From a bacterium (GTDB lineage: Bacteria; CLD3; SB21), in the NCBI GenBank assembly GCA_016787925.1, contig JAEUSK010000134.1, positions 1-33,286 of the forward strand: a DNA stretch of 33,286 nucleotides. Direction: 5' to 3'. Below the pieces are notes generated by a model that searched no databases, was not told where the DNA came from, and was given only the letters and a program-made list of their open reading frames with translations. A program made the position numbers and the translations under genes. Each line of letters opens with the position of its first letter. Positions within the stretch are counted from its first letter, which is position 1. Shown one piece after another: positions 1-8,397 of the stretch.

Positions 1-46
1 TTCCAACGCGCATTTCAATTTTTTCAAAATCGTTCCAGGTAATCAT
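1..46 (-). CDS. csaA: CsaA/YgjH-like tRNA-binding protein, N-terminus only
   Basis: Reading leftward from an ATG at 46, the first 15 codons give MITWNDFEKIEMRVG before the window ends. This matches the opening of the CsaA/YgjH tRNA-binding (OB-fold) family, which typically begins ITWxDFxKxExRVG. Family members bind tRNA and were named as export chaperones. An in-frame stop lies at 59-61, so translation cannot begin further upstream. The start is only 15 nt beyond the stop of the serine hydrolase on the same strand, which suggests co-transcription. I see no strong ribosome-binding site. The call rests on 15 residues, so it is moderate. Confidence 0.6.
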   Translation of the reverse strand, partial: MITWNDFEKIEMRVG

Positions 47-61
47 TTCATAATCAGATTA

Positions 62-1165
62 TTAATGAACCGCCGGTATAATATTAGAAATCAGAATATC
101 ATCCTCAAGGTTTCGGGTGTCTTGAGCCGTTTGAGCGTTCACATTGGGATCGGCCGTAAATACAACGACTAATTGAAGGTCTTTTATAACATAAATCATT
201 TGTCCTCCATATCCAAATGCGTACGCTATTTTGTGTCCGCCGCTTTCCATAAGCCACCAGAGATAGCCATAATCGACCGAAGTATCTGGAATGTGATCAC
301 TCCAGGCATCATTAATCCATTTCTCACAAATAATGTTTCTTCCGGCGTAACAGCCTCCGTTAAGATACAAGAATCCGATCTTTGCCATATCACGCGCAGT
401 CAAAAATAGACCCGTGCCTCCCAGATAATAACCCTGCGGGTCCACATCCCATCTTTTAATCGTAATCGCCAATGGATCGAACAAGTATGCATTTGCGAAA
501 TCCAGTGTACTGCGTTTAGTTGATTTCGTTATAATTCCGGAAAGAAGGTGCGGGCCCGACGAATTATAGTTGAACATCTCCCCTGGCACGTCGGACATTG
601 GAGTACTAATCGCCGACTCCATATAGTTTCCGTATAACCTGTCCGCCGCTTCATTCCACTGAAAACCGGATGTCATGGTAAGCAGATGTCGGATCGTTAT
701 ATTATTTTTCAGTGGATCTGAAACGGTTTCAAAATATTCAGGGAAATAATCCTTGAGCTTTTGACCTTCGTCCTTAATGTTGTCGTTGCGAATAGCAATT
801 CCGATCAAGGTCCCAATGACACTCTTGGTTACTGAGCGTATGCTGAATGAGTCCCCGGCGGACTTCCCGATAAAATAGTTTTCCAAAACAATTCCGCCGT
901 TTCTTACCACCATAAGGCAATTTATGATCCCTGATTCTTGAGCGCGCCGCACTGCTTCATTTATCAGCACGGAATCAATGTTCTCCTCAGCCATGCTGGA
1001 AACGGTGATAGAATCCTTGATCTCAGGTGATGAACAATCACACGTCTCATCTATCGTGCCGGAACACGCAGACATTGCGGAGATCATTGCGAGAACGAAA
1101 ATCAGTATGAAGCCGGGTTTCATTTTTTTTACAATCTTTCCGGTTTCAGAATTGTTGGTCGTCAA
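62..1165 (-). CDS. Lipoprotein serine hydrolase, beta-lactamase/NylB-like (class C fold)
   Basis: A 367-residue penicillin-binding-protein-like hydrolase. The catalytic signature is visible: Ser111-Val-Thr-Lys114 (SxxK), a Tyr200-Asn-Ser motif in the YNSSG form typical of 6-aminohexanoate-dimer-hydrolase relatives, and a GYGG turn at 318-321 in place of the KTG box. The N-terminus has a hydrophobic stretch ending in a lipobox-like SAMSAC with Cys34, so it is probably a periplasmic lipoprotein. Met15 (ATG at 1123) would give a more ordinary signal peptide and may be the true start. The substrate cannot be read from sequence; esterase, amidase or peptidase activity are all possible. It is followed closely by the csaA-like gene. 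Confidence 0.85.
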   Translation of the reverse strand: MTTNNSETGKIVKKMKPGFILIFVLAMISAMSACSGTIDETCDCSSPEIKDSITVSSMAEENIDSVLINEAVRRAQESGIINCLMVVRNGGIVLENYFIGKSAGDSFSIRSVTKSVIGTLIGIAIRNDNIKDEGQKLKDYFPEYFETVSDPLKNNITIRHLLTMTSGFQWNEAADRLYGNYMESAISTPMSDVPGEMFNYNSSGPHLLSGIITKSTKRSTLDFANAYLFDPLAITIKRWDVDPQGYYLGGTGLFLTARDMAKIGFLYLNGGCYAGRNIICEKWINDAWSDHIPDTSVDYGYLWWLMESGGHKIAYAFGYGGQMIYVIKDLQLVVVFTADPNVNAQTAQDTRNLEDDILISNIIPAVH

Positions 1166-1279
1166 CCCAATAGCAGTACATGCGCCGGGATGACCTATAT
1201 CCCGAATGCATACGTTAGTGTCCTAAAAAGGTTACCGGCCTCTAAAACAGCCTCCCCGATTTTATTGAAATATGAATTT

Positions 1280-1298
1280 ACTATTTTCAAAAAATAGT
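1280..1298. repeat. Small AT-rich palindrome upstream of the ClpX-like gene
   Basis: ACTATTTT at 1280-1287 and AAAATAGT at 1291-1298 are perfect complements around a CAA centre. The palindrome lies in the 225-nt gap between the divergent serine hydrolase and AAA+ genes. It could be an operator or a weak hairpin. It has no following T-run, so I do not call it a terminator. I see no convincing promoter elsewhere in this gap. Confidence 0.3.
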
Positions 1299-1390
1299 GT
1301 AACTTGAAATAAGTCATTGTTTTTGGAGTTTACTACTTAGCACTCAAATAAACACTTAAAATAAACAACCAAGGAAAGAAGGTATAGAAA

Positions 1391-2899
1391 GTGAATTTTT
1401 CTTCACAAACAAATACGGATCAGTTTAAAAAAGAGTTTGAAGAGTTTCTCAAAGAAAAATATGGCGCCAAGGACGTTGAGCAGGACTCGCTCGGTCAGAA
1501 ATCGGGACCAACGGGCGAATACCGTCCAGGAGAGTTTAATTTCGATTTAAAACCGGAAGAGCTTGAAGAATACCTGAACCAATTTGTTGAATGCCAGGAA
1601 GAAGCCATCGAAGTTATTGCGACCAAAATCGCAACCCATTATAACAGAATGAAATTAGAAGACACGCTTACTGAAGAACAAAAGCTGGTCGGAAACATTA
1701 AAAGCAATGTTCTTCTAATTGGGCCGACCGGTGTGGGAAAAACATATATTGTTAAACTGATCGCTAACAAGATCGGCGTTCCCTTCGTGAAAGGCGACGC
1801 CACCAAATTCAGCGAAACCGGTTATGTTGGCGGAGACGTCGAAGATCTGATCCGCGACCTTGTTCGCGAAGCGGACGGAGATATCAAAAGCGCAGAATAC
1901 GGCATTATATACCTGGATGAAATTGACAAGATCGCATCGTCCGCAAATACGCGCGGAATCGATGTGTCCCGAACGGGCGTGCAGAGAAACTTACTTAAAC
2001 TTATGGAAGAATCCGAAGTGGATCTGAGAGTGCCTCATGACATGGCATCACAAATGGAAGCGGCCATGGAAGCTCAGAAGACCGGCAAAGTGGCGCGAAA
2101 AAAAGTGAATACGAAAAACATTCTGTTCGTTGTCAGCGGGGCATTTTCAGGTCTGGAAGAGATCATTCGGAATCGCGTCAATCAAAAGAAAATGGGTTTC
2201 GGAGCAGAACATGCATCTTCTGATCAAACAAGCAAATCGGAATTATTTAAGAAAGTTAAGACCGAAGATCTGATCGAATACGGCTTTGAATCTGAATTTG
2301 TAGGCAGGCTTCCTGTCATTACGGTGCTCAATGAGTTGTCGGTAGATGCATTATTCAATATTTTGAGGAATCAAAATAGTTCCGTCACGCTGAGCAAAAA
2401 ACGCGATTTTAAAGCGTATGGAATTGACATAGAATTCGATGACCAAGCGCTCCGGATATTTGCGGAACGCGCTCACACCCATCACACGGGCGCACGAGGA
2501 CTTGTTAACATAATCGAAAATGTGCTGATCAAATTTGAGAAAACACTGCCTTCAACCAAAATCAAGAAATTGAGAGTGACCAAAGAAATCGTGGAAAATC
2601 CGGAACTGGAGTTGAATAAACTTCTGACCTATAGTTCTATGAAAGAATTTCAGGAAGAATTTCTTACTCAACACGGAATAGTGTTTGAATTCAGCGACCA
2701 GGCCATTAATAAGATATCAAGAAAAGCCGGCGCTGAGAAATCTACATTCAAACAGATTGCGAAATTTCTATTTAAAGATTACGAATACGGCCTTAAACTG
2801 GCCGGCAAAACCAATTTCATCGTCAGCGATGAGGTCATTGAAGATCCGAAGAAATATCTGGATGAACTCATCAAAAAGTCCTATAGCTCAAAAACTTAG
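1391..2899 (+). CDS. ClpX-like AAA+ ATPase without the zinc-binding domain
   Basis: A 502-residue AAA+ unfoldase-type ATPase closest to ClpX. Visible motifs are Walker A GPTGVGKT (111-118), the pore-1 loop GYVG (144-147), Walker B IIYLDEID (172-179), a GR arginine finger at 305-306, and sensor-2 GARG (367-370). ClpX normally starts with a four-cysteine zinc domain; here it is replaced by about 50 charged residues. The ClpP-docking IGF loop appears as Met268-Gly-Phe in an otherwise ClpX-like GFGAE context, so partnership with ClpP is possible. A C-terminal extension of about 90 residues follows the usual ClpX end. The start is GTG, preceded by AAGGAAAGAAGG at 1372-1383. The thiolase gene follows 15 nt downstream. 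It is either a dedicated ClpX paralogue or a lineage-specific ATPase. Confidence 0.85.
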   Translation: MNFSSQTNTDQFKKEFEEFLKEKYGAKDVEQDSLGQKSGPTGEYRPGEFNFDLKPEELEEYLNQFVECQEEAIEVIATKIATHYNRMKLEDTLTEEQKLVGNIKSNVLLIGPTGVGKTYIVKLIANKIGVPFVKGDATKFSETGYVGGDVEDLIRDLVREADGDIKSAEYGIIYLDEIDKIASSANTRGIDVSRTGVQRNLLKLMEESEVDLRVPHDMASQMEAAMEAQKTGKVARKKVNTKNILFVVSGAFSGLEEIIRNRVNQKKMGFGAEHASSDQTSKSELFKKVKTEDLIEYGFESEFVGRLPVITVLNELSVDALFNILRNQNSSVTLSKKRDFKAYGIDIEFDDQALRIFAERAHTHHTGARGLVNIIENVLIKFEKTLPSTKIKKLRVTKEIVENPELELNKLLTYSSMKEFQEEFLTQHGIVFEFSDQAINKISRKAGAEKSTFKQIAKFLFKDYEYGLKLAGKTNFIVSDEVIEDPKKYLDELIKKSYSSKT

Positions 2900-2914
2900 A
2901 TTAGAGGTACTTTT

Positions 2915-4201
2915 ATGAAAAATGTAGTCATCGTCGATGGCGTTCGAACGCCATACATCAAGGCCGGAACGCTTTTTAATAAGCTGACCGCCGTTGATCT
3001 CGGGAAAATTGCCATGCGGGAACTGCTTGCCCGTACAAATCTTGATTCTAAATTGGTAAATGAGGTCATCGTGGGTAATATTGCCCAGCCTCCTGAAGCG
3101 ACCAACATAGCGCGTATTATCGCTTTGGAGGCGGGCGTCCCAAAAAATGTCCCTGCATTTTCGGTCGGGCGAAACTGCGCAAGCGGTATGCAATCGATCG
3201 TGGATGCGTATTTAAGAATTGTGACCGGGCAGGCCGATATTATTCTTGCGGGCGGAGTTGAATCCATGAGCAAAATACCTTTGCTCTTTTCCGAAAAAGC
3301 CACGGATAAATTTGCCGCGATCTTCAAGGCAAGATCGGTGATTGAAAGGGTCGGAGCCATATCGCAATTTCGTCCCGGCGATTTCAGTCCGGTTATCGGT
3401 ATTTTATTAGGACTCACCGATGGGTATTGCGGACTGAATATGGGTGTAACGGCGGAAGTACTTGCCAAAGAATTTGGCATCACGCGAAAAGAGCAGGATG
3501 AATTTGCTGTTATGAGCCATCTGCGCGCCGGCAAAGCCACGGATGATGGAATTCTGAAACAAGAAATAGTCCCGGTCTATTTGCCTCCAACTTATAAAAC
3601 CGTCGTTGACGAAGATAACGGAATCCGGAAAAATCAAAATATGGAAGCACTGACCAAATTGCGTCCTGCTTTTGACAAAAAATTTGGAACTGTAACCGCA
3701 GGAAACGCAAGCCAGATAACGGATGGCGCCGCATTTGTTCTCGTCATGTCGGAGGAAAAGGCGAAAGATATGGGTTACGATATTTTAGGGTATGTGCGCG
3801 GATTTGGTTTTGCAGGACTTGATCCGGAACGCATGGGCCTCGGTCCTGTATTCAGCACACCGGTTGCATTGAAGCATGCCGGCCTTACAATGAAAGATAT
3901 TCAATTAATCGAATTGAATGAAGCATTCGCTGCACAAGTCATAGCTAATGAAAGAGCATTTGCTTCTAAGCAATTTGCAAATGACGTTCTCCATTTACCC
4001 CAAGCCGTCGGCGAGATCGACCGAAATAAATTAAACGTCAACGGCGGAGCCATTGCGCTGGGTCATCCCGTTGGTTCTTCGGCAACACGTCTCGTCTTAA
4101 CCTTGCTGAAAGATATGAAGCGTAGGAATCTGCAGTTCGGGCTTGCGACATTATGCATCGGCGGCGGACAAGGCGCCGCAATGATTCTTGAGAGAAAATA
4201 A
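2915..4201 (+). CDS. Thiolase, FadI-like acyl-CoA acyltransferase
   Basis: A 428-residue thiolase that catalyses CoA-dependent cleavage of 3-ketoacyl-CoA, or the reverse condensation. Catalytic residues are all present: nucleophile Cys88 in NCASGMQS, the NEAF motif, His384 in GGAIALGHP, and Cys414 in CIGGGQGAA. It is longer than biosynthetic acetyl-CoA acetyltransferases (about 390 residues). With its inserted loop around 120-175 it resembles FadI/trifunctional-protein beta subunits, so fatty-acid beta-oxidation is the likely role. No FadJ/FadB partner lies in the window. GAGGT at 2903-2907 is a good ribosome-binding site. It sits in a same-strand run from the ClpX-like gene to the moeZ-like gene. 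Confidence 0.9.
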   Translation: MKNVVIVDGVRTPYIKAGTLFNKLTAVDLGKIAMRELLARTNLDSKLVNEVIVGNIAQPPEATNIARIIALEAGVPKNVPAFSVGRNCASGMQSIVDAYLRIVTGQADIILAGGVESMSKIPLLFSEKATDKFAAIFKARSVIERVGAISQFRPGDFSPVIGILLGLTDGYCGLNMGVTAEVLAKEFGITRKEQDEFAVMSHLRAGKATDDGILKQEIVPVYLPPTYKTVVDEDNGIRKNQNMEALTKLRPAFDKKFGTVTAGNASQITDGAAFVLVMSEEKAKDMGYDILGYVRGFGFAGLDPERMGLGPVFSTPVALKHAGLTMKDIQLIELNEAFAAQVIANERAFASKQFANDVLHLPQAVGEIDRNKLNVNGGAIALGHPVGSSATRLVLTLLKDMKRRNLQFGLATLCIGGGQGAAMILERK

Positions 4202-4225
4202 GCAATAATAATATAAAACGTCAAT

Positions 4226-5392
4226 ATGCCGTTTCCCGATAGCACACTATCCAGAGAAGAACTCTCCCGTTACAGCCGGCATATTATACTCAAGGATTTC
4301 GGCCTTGAGAATCAGGAAAAAGTAAAAGCCGCTAAGGTTTTGGTTATCGGTGCTGGCGGCCTCGGAAGCCCGGTTTTACTGTACCTCGCGGCAGCTGGCG
4401 TCGGCACGATCGGTATCGTTGATTTCGACGTCGTGGATGAAACGAATCTTCAGCGGCAGGTTCTGTTCACTATTCATGATGTCGGCAAGCCCAAAGTCGA
4501 TGTTGCGGCAAAAAGACTGCTAGCATTAAATCCTTTTATCAACATTCTCACTTATCCCGTACAAATCACATCCCAAAATGCGTTCGACATTATAAGCTAT
4601 TTTGATGTTGTAGTCGACGGAACAGATAATTTTCAGACTCGGTATCTTGTTAATGATGCATGCGTATTGCTTAATAAGCCAAATGTATACGGTTCGATAT
4701 TTCAATTTGAAGGTCAAGTATCGGTTTTCCATTATATCGATTCAAATGCGGTTGTCGGCCCGAACTACCGTGACCTCTACCCTACGCCTCCCCCACCTGG
4801 CATGGTTCCAAGTTGCGCCGAAGGCGGTGTATTAGGCGTTCTGCCGGGAATTATTGGAAGCCTTCAGGCCAGCGAGACTATTAAAATCATTACCGGAATT
4901 GGGAAACCGTTATCCGGTCGCTTGCTATTATTTGATGCACTAAATTTTGAAACGCGTATCGTGAGATTTTCCAGAGATGATAATAATCCGGTAAATGGCA
5001 AAAATCCCACGATACGTAAGTTAATCGACTACGAAGAGTTTTGCGGAGTGAAGCCGCATTCTTCTTCACATAGTCAAATCAACGAATTGAGCGTACGGGA
5101 ATTAAAGCAATGGATAGATGCTAAAAAGGATTTTCAACTCATCGATGTGAGAGAATCATTTGAACATGATCTGGTGAATATTGGCGGCGAATTAATTCCG
5201 CTTTCGAAGATCACGGAAAGGGCCGAATCGCTTTCACAAGATAAACCTGTCGTCTTTTACTGCAAAACGGGAATTCGCAGCGCGAGAGCAATTAAAGAAT
5301 TACTTGCAAAAGGATATTTAAATCTTTACAATGTAACAGGTGGAATTACTGCCTATACATCGGAAATTGATCCGAGCTTACCTAAGTATTAA
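4226..5392 (+). CDS. moeZ: MoeZ-like adenylyltransferase/sulfurtransferase (ThiF + rhodanese)
   Basis: A 388-residue two-domain protein that activates a ubiquitin-like sulfur carrier (MoaD, ThiS or CysO type) by adenylation and then transfers sulfur to it. Residues 1-265 are the E1-like ThiF/MoeB domain, with the nucleotide loop GAGGLGSP (42-49) and conserved Cys197 in PSCAEGG. Residues 285-388 are a rhodanese domain with active-site Cys346 in CKTGIRS. The four zinc cysteines of E. coli MoeB are replaced (NYRD, and NPVN in place of CPVC). This is normal for the MoeZ/MoeBR type of actinobacteria and cyanobacteria. No sulfur-carrier gene is nearby. It lies 24 nt after the thiolase, without a clear ribosome-binding site, so it may depend on upstream translation. 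Confidence 0.9.
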   Translation: MPFPDSTLSREELSRYSRHIILKDFGLENQEKVKAAKVLVIGAGGLGSPVLLYLAAAGVGTIGIVDFDVVDETNLQRQVLFTIHDVGKPKVDVAAKRLLALNPFINILTYPVQITSQNAFDIISYFDVVVDGTDNFQTRYLVNDACVLLNKPNVYGSIFQFEGQVSVFHYIDSNAVVGPNYRDLYPTPPPPGMVPSCAEGGVLGVLPGIIGSLQASETIKIITGIGKPLSGRLLLFDALNFETRIVRFSRDDNNPVNGKNPTIRKLIDYEEFCGVKPHSSSHSQINELSVRELKQWIDAKKDFQLIDVRESFEHDLVNIGGELIPLSKITERAESLSQDKPVVFYCKTGIRSARAIKELLAKGYLNLYNVTGGITAYTSEIDPSLPKY

Positions 5393-5479
5393 TTCAGTTT
5401 CACCGCTAATTCTTATTCTCTAAAATCACACCACGTAATTTACAAAAAAAATAGATGTTTTTGAAATGTGAGGCGGCTT

Positions 5480-6571
5480 ATGATTGCTGAAAAAATCACT
5501 TTTGTTAATCGAGATTCCAATTCATTCGTGGAGGAACTTAAACAAAAGGTATCTGAATATTTTCAAACGCGGGGCATCTCTTCGAATGCAAACGCAGCCA
5601 TGGTCTCAAAGTCAATTATTCTTTTGACGTTGATGTACGGATCGTATGCTTTGATCCTAACCAATTATTTTTCAGTCTGGACAATGCTCTTTCTCGCTAT
5701 TTTGATGGGCGTTTGTTTTGCCGGAATTGGTTTTTCCGTTGCTCACGATGCATTACATGGCGCCTATTCTTCAAAACCCGCCGTTAATAAGATCGTCGGT
5801 CTTACGTTTGATATGTTGGGCGCTAACGGGTATTTATGGAAGATCACGCACAATGTGATCCATCATACTTATACAAATATTCACGGAATTGACGAGGACC
5901 TCACCGTCTCACCGATACTTCGCCTCTCCCCGAAATCCGAATGGAAACCATTTCATCGGTTCCAGCATTGGTATGCACTTCTTGCCTATAGTACCGCAAT
6001 ACTTTTTTGGGCGTTTGTCAAAGACTATAAATACATTTTACAGCGTGATTTGGGTCCGTACAAGAACATAAAGCATCCGGCATCCGAGGTTGTCTTGCTA
6101 ATTCTTGGAAAACTTTTCTACTATACCTATATGATCATAATCCCATTGCTTGTTTTGGATATTGCGTGGTGGCAGTTTGTGATCGGTTTTGTTGCCATGA
6201 ATCTGACGGCCGGAATTATATTGGGCGTCATTTTTCAGCTAGCCCACGTAGTGGAGGGAACGGACCACCCGGCGCCAAATGCAGAAGGTGTTATCGAAAA
6301 CGCCTGGACAGTGCATGAAATGGAAACCAGTTCTGATTTTGCCAGAAATAACAAATTCCTATCGTGGTACATCGGCGGTTTGAATTACCAGATCGAACAT
6401 CATTTGTTTCCGAAAGTGTGCAGTATTCATTATCCTGCAATCAGTGAGATTGTCAGGGACTTGGCGGAGAAACACCACATTAGATATAATTATCAGCCAT
6501 CCCTAATTGCGGCTATGCGTTCGCATTATGAAACTCTTAAGAAATTGGGGAAATATAGATTGGTTCAATAA
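5480..6571 (+). CDS. Membrane fatty-acid desaturase
   Basis: A di-iron, membrane-bound acyl-lipid or acyl-CoA desaturase of 363 residues. The three histidine boxes are present: H89-DAL-H93, H124-NVI-HH129 (HxxxHH) and Q304-IE-HH308. The QxxHH form of the last box is typical of front-end and linoleoyl-CoA-type desaturases. Hydrophobic segments at about 45-85 and 203-255 form the membrane part. There is no fused cytochrome b5 domain, so electrons must come from a separate ferredoxin or cytochrome; the FprA-like reductase elsewhere in the window is one conceivable source. I chose ATG 5480 over an upstream in-frame GTG at 5468 because GAGG at 5470-5473 is well placed for it. The gene converges with the metallophosphoesterase, with under 10 nt between their ends. 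Confidence 0.9.
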   Translation: MIAEKITFVNRDSNSFVEELKQKVSEYFQTRGISSNANAAMVSKSIILLTLMYGSYALILTNYFSVWTMLFLAILMGVCFAGIGFSVAHDALHGAYSSKPAVNKIVGLTFDMLGANGYLWKITHNVIHHTYTNIHGIDEDLTVSPILRLSPKSEWKPFHRFQHWYALLAYSTAILFWAFVKDYKYILQRDLGPYKNIKHPASEVVLLILGKLFYYTYMIIIPLLVLDIAWWQFVIGFVAMNLTAGIILGVIFQLAHVVEGTDHPAPNAEGVIENAWTVHEMETSSDFARNNKFLSWYIGGLNYQIEHHLFPKVCSIHYPAISEIVRDLAEKHHIRYNYQPSLIAAMRSHYETLKKLGKYRLVQ

Positions 6572-6580
6572 CCAGCCTCG

Positions 6581-7720
6581 CTAAACAAACTTTAGCTCTA
6601 TCTGCACGATCTCAGGCTTGTTCCCGACTCTAACCGGAGGCCCCCAAGTACCAACTCCGCTCGAAACATAGATGTGGGTGTTATCTATCTTCTTGTATCC
6701 CCAACTCACCTCAAAAACCTTTTTCGTAATAAAACTCAATGGCCACAATTGCCCATGGTGCGTATGGCCGGAAAGCTGTAAATCGATCCCGCAACTCACA
6801 GCCTCATCCAGATGAAATGGCTGATGATCCATCAAGATTATGGGCAGTCTTTTGTCCAAGCTGGCGGTTAATTCCTCGAGCGTCTTTCGAGTGTGTCCGT
6901 TGAATCGATTCACGCTTCTGTCGTCCCTTCCAACAACATAAAAGCGGTCGTCAATTTTCACCGTCTCGTCACGCAAGACTGTAATGCCGTGATCCCGCAG
7001 ATATCGAGCTGCAGCCCCCACACCGCCAATAAATTCATGGTTTCCGGTTATCGAAATCACTCCAAATTTCGATCGAATATTCCGAAACGATTCCCCCAAG
7101 TTTTCTTTTATAACCGGCGCTAAATCTTCATCTACCACATCGCCCGGAAGTAATACTAAATCGGGATTTAATCTGTTTATCATTCTGACGATCTTGTCAA
7201 TCCTTGACTTGCCGATTATCGTCCCAAGATGGATATCCGATGCCACGACAATACGCATCGATTCATAACCCGGCACCGTTTTTGAAACATTTAAATGAAG
7301 TTTTTTAACCCTCGGAAACCTTGCATTGACATGTCCGCACAAAACAATTACCAATGTCGAAACGGTTACTAGCGCTGCAATATCCGGTTTTGATAATGAA
7401 CCGTTTTCAGGAAGAAATTGAACCATGGAATTCACAAAAGCGAATATATCGAATAGAACTGCGAACAGAAACAAATATAGCATCCATGCAAGCCAAAAAG
7501 AACCGATCCATGTGAGCGTTTCACTAAACATTGACAATGCTTTTCGTTCCAGAATTCGCCCTACAATAAAAGAACTGGAAACGAGAAAAAACACTACGGA
7601 ATAAAGTACACGGTAATCGGATTGAGGAGAAATGGCGCTCCAACCGGCTTGAAATATGTAAAGATTGATTAAGGAATAAATTGACAAGACAATCGAAAAA
7701 AAGATGACAAATTTTTTCAT
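6581..7720 (-). CDS. Membrane-anchored metallophosphoesterase (YkuE/YaeI type)
   Basis: A 379-residue protein with about four transmembrane helices in residues 1-135, followed by a calcineurin-like phosphoesterase domain. The metal-binding motifs are complete: D162-x-H164, GD194xxD197, GNHE (226-229), H299, and GHTHHG (318-323). Relatives hydrolyse phosphodiester or phosphoanhydride bonds, including UDP-diacylglucosamine in some lipid A pathways, but the substrate here is unknown. An in-frame ATG 16 codons upstream (7768) exists. I chose ATG 7720 because it lies one base beyond the stop of the thioesterase gene and the protein then begins directly with a helix (MKKFVIFFS). It is therefore probably translationally coupled to the thioesterase. 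Confidence 0.88.
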   Translation of the reverse strand: MKKFVIFFSIVLSIYSLINLYIFQAGWSAISPQSDYRVLYSVVFFLVSSSFIVGRILERKALSMFSETLTWIGSFWLAWMLYLFLFAVLFDIFAFVNSMVQFLPENGSLSKPDIAALVTVSTLVIVLCGHVNARFPRVKKLHLNVSKTVPGYESMRIVVASDIHLGTIIGKSRIDKIVRMINRLNPDLVLLPGDVVDEDLAPVIKENLGESFRNIRSKFGVISITGNHEFIGGVGAAARYLRDHGITVLRDETVKIDDRFYVVGRDDRSVNRFNGHTRKTLEELTASLDKRLPIILMDHQPFHLDEAVSCGIDLQLSGHTHHGQLWPLSFITKKVFEVSWGYKKIDNTHIYVSSGVGTWGPPVRVGNKPEIVQIELKFV

Positions 7721-7721
7721 T

Positions 7722-8174
7722 TTAGATTGCGTCTCTCTGCCTTTTAAGCCGATGTTCGAGTTCCTCAATATTTTTTCTCATGGTAGCCGGCATCGCGCAT
7801 TTCTGATTCTTGCGGTAATCATAGACAACAATGATCCCGGTACCTTCTGCGGCAATACATTTATCGGCATGGCTGTAAACCACATACTCCATTGTAAAAC
7901 GGTCGGCGTAAATTTCCGTGACGCGCGTGCCGACCGAAACCTGATCCGGATACGTCAGCGGTTTTCGGAAGCGGCAACTCGTTGAATGAAGTATAACGCC
8001 TATCCCTTCTTTCCGTGCCGATTCCCAAATGCCGACCTTTTGAAAGTAGTCCGATCGAGCGCTTTCGAAATAACGGAAATATACGATATTATTAACGTGA
8101 CCCAGTGCATCCATTTCACCCCATGCCACAGGTGTTTCGTATATTACTGAGTAAGTTTTTAACGGGTTTTTCAA
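7722..8174 (-). CDS. Hot-dog acyl-CoA thioesterase (4HBT/YbgC type)
   Basis: A 150-residue single-domain thioesterase that hydrolyses acyl-CoA or acyl-ACP. The active-site region EMDALGHVNN (20-29) contains the conserved Asp22 and the GHVNN signature of the 4-hydroxybenzoyl-CoA thioesterase family. Chain-length preference is not readable. The start codon is TTG at 8174, supported by AGGAG at 8181-8185 with a six-base spacer and by the usual family N-terminus. It is the first gene of a two-gene minus-strand unit with the metallophosphoesterase and diverges from ahcY. The 223-nt gap upstream is AT-rich. Confidence 0.9.
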   Translation of the reverse strand: MKNPLKTYSVIYETPVAWGEMDALGHVNNIVYFRYFESARSDYFQKVGIWESARKEGIGVILHSTSCRFRKPLTYPDQVSVGTRVTEIYADRFTMEYVVYSHADKCIAAEGTGIIVVYDYRKNQKCAMPATMRKNIEELEHRLKRQRDAI

Positions 8175-8329
8175 ATTACACTCCTATAGGGTTTATCATT
8201 AATCTACAAGATCCAATTAAGAAGAAACAATTTACATTTCAAACCAAAAAATACAAGGGTTTAAATTACTTTTGAGCAAGTGCTGTAATTACGAAAAAAC
8301 ACCTAATTAATACCATAGTCAAAAACAAA

Positions 8330-8358
8330 TTGCAATTATTCACGATATGTATTATTTT
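8330..8358 (+). promoter_or_regulatory. Candidate sigma70-type promoter for ahcY
   Basis: TTGCAA (8330-8335), a 17-nt spacer and TATTTT (8353-8358) lie about 40 nt before the ahcY start. The surroundings are AT-rich, so a chance match is possible. I looked here for an SAH or SAM riboswitch core and saw none. Confidence 0.3.
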
Positions 8359-8397
8359 ACCAATGTTCAAAAAAATATAAAATAAAAGGAGAATTAA

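Noticed and set aside
2896-3540. A 214-codon minus-strand frame inside the thiolase
   Set aside because: Antisense to a clear thiolase; no start signal or family features.
4226-5392. Loss of all four zinc cysteines in the MoeB-like domain as a novelty
   Set aside because: The same replacement (NYRDLYP context) is normal for the MoeZ/MoeBR class.
5393-5479. Terminator between the moeZ-like and desaturase genes
   Set aside because: There is an A-run but no stable stem before it on either strand.
8175-8397. Possible SAH or SAM riboswitch upstream of ahcY
   Set aside because: No recognisable conserved riboswitch core; the stretch is plain AT-rich DNA.
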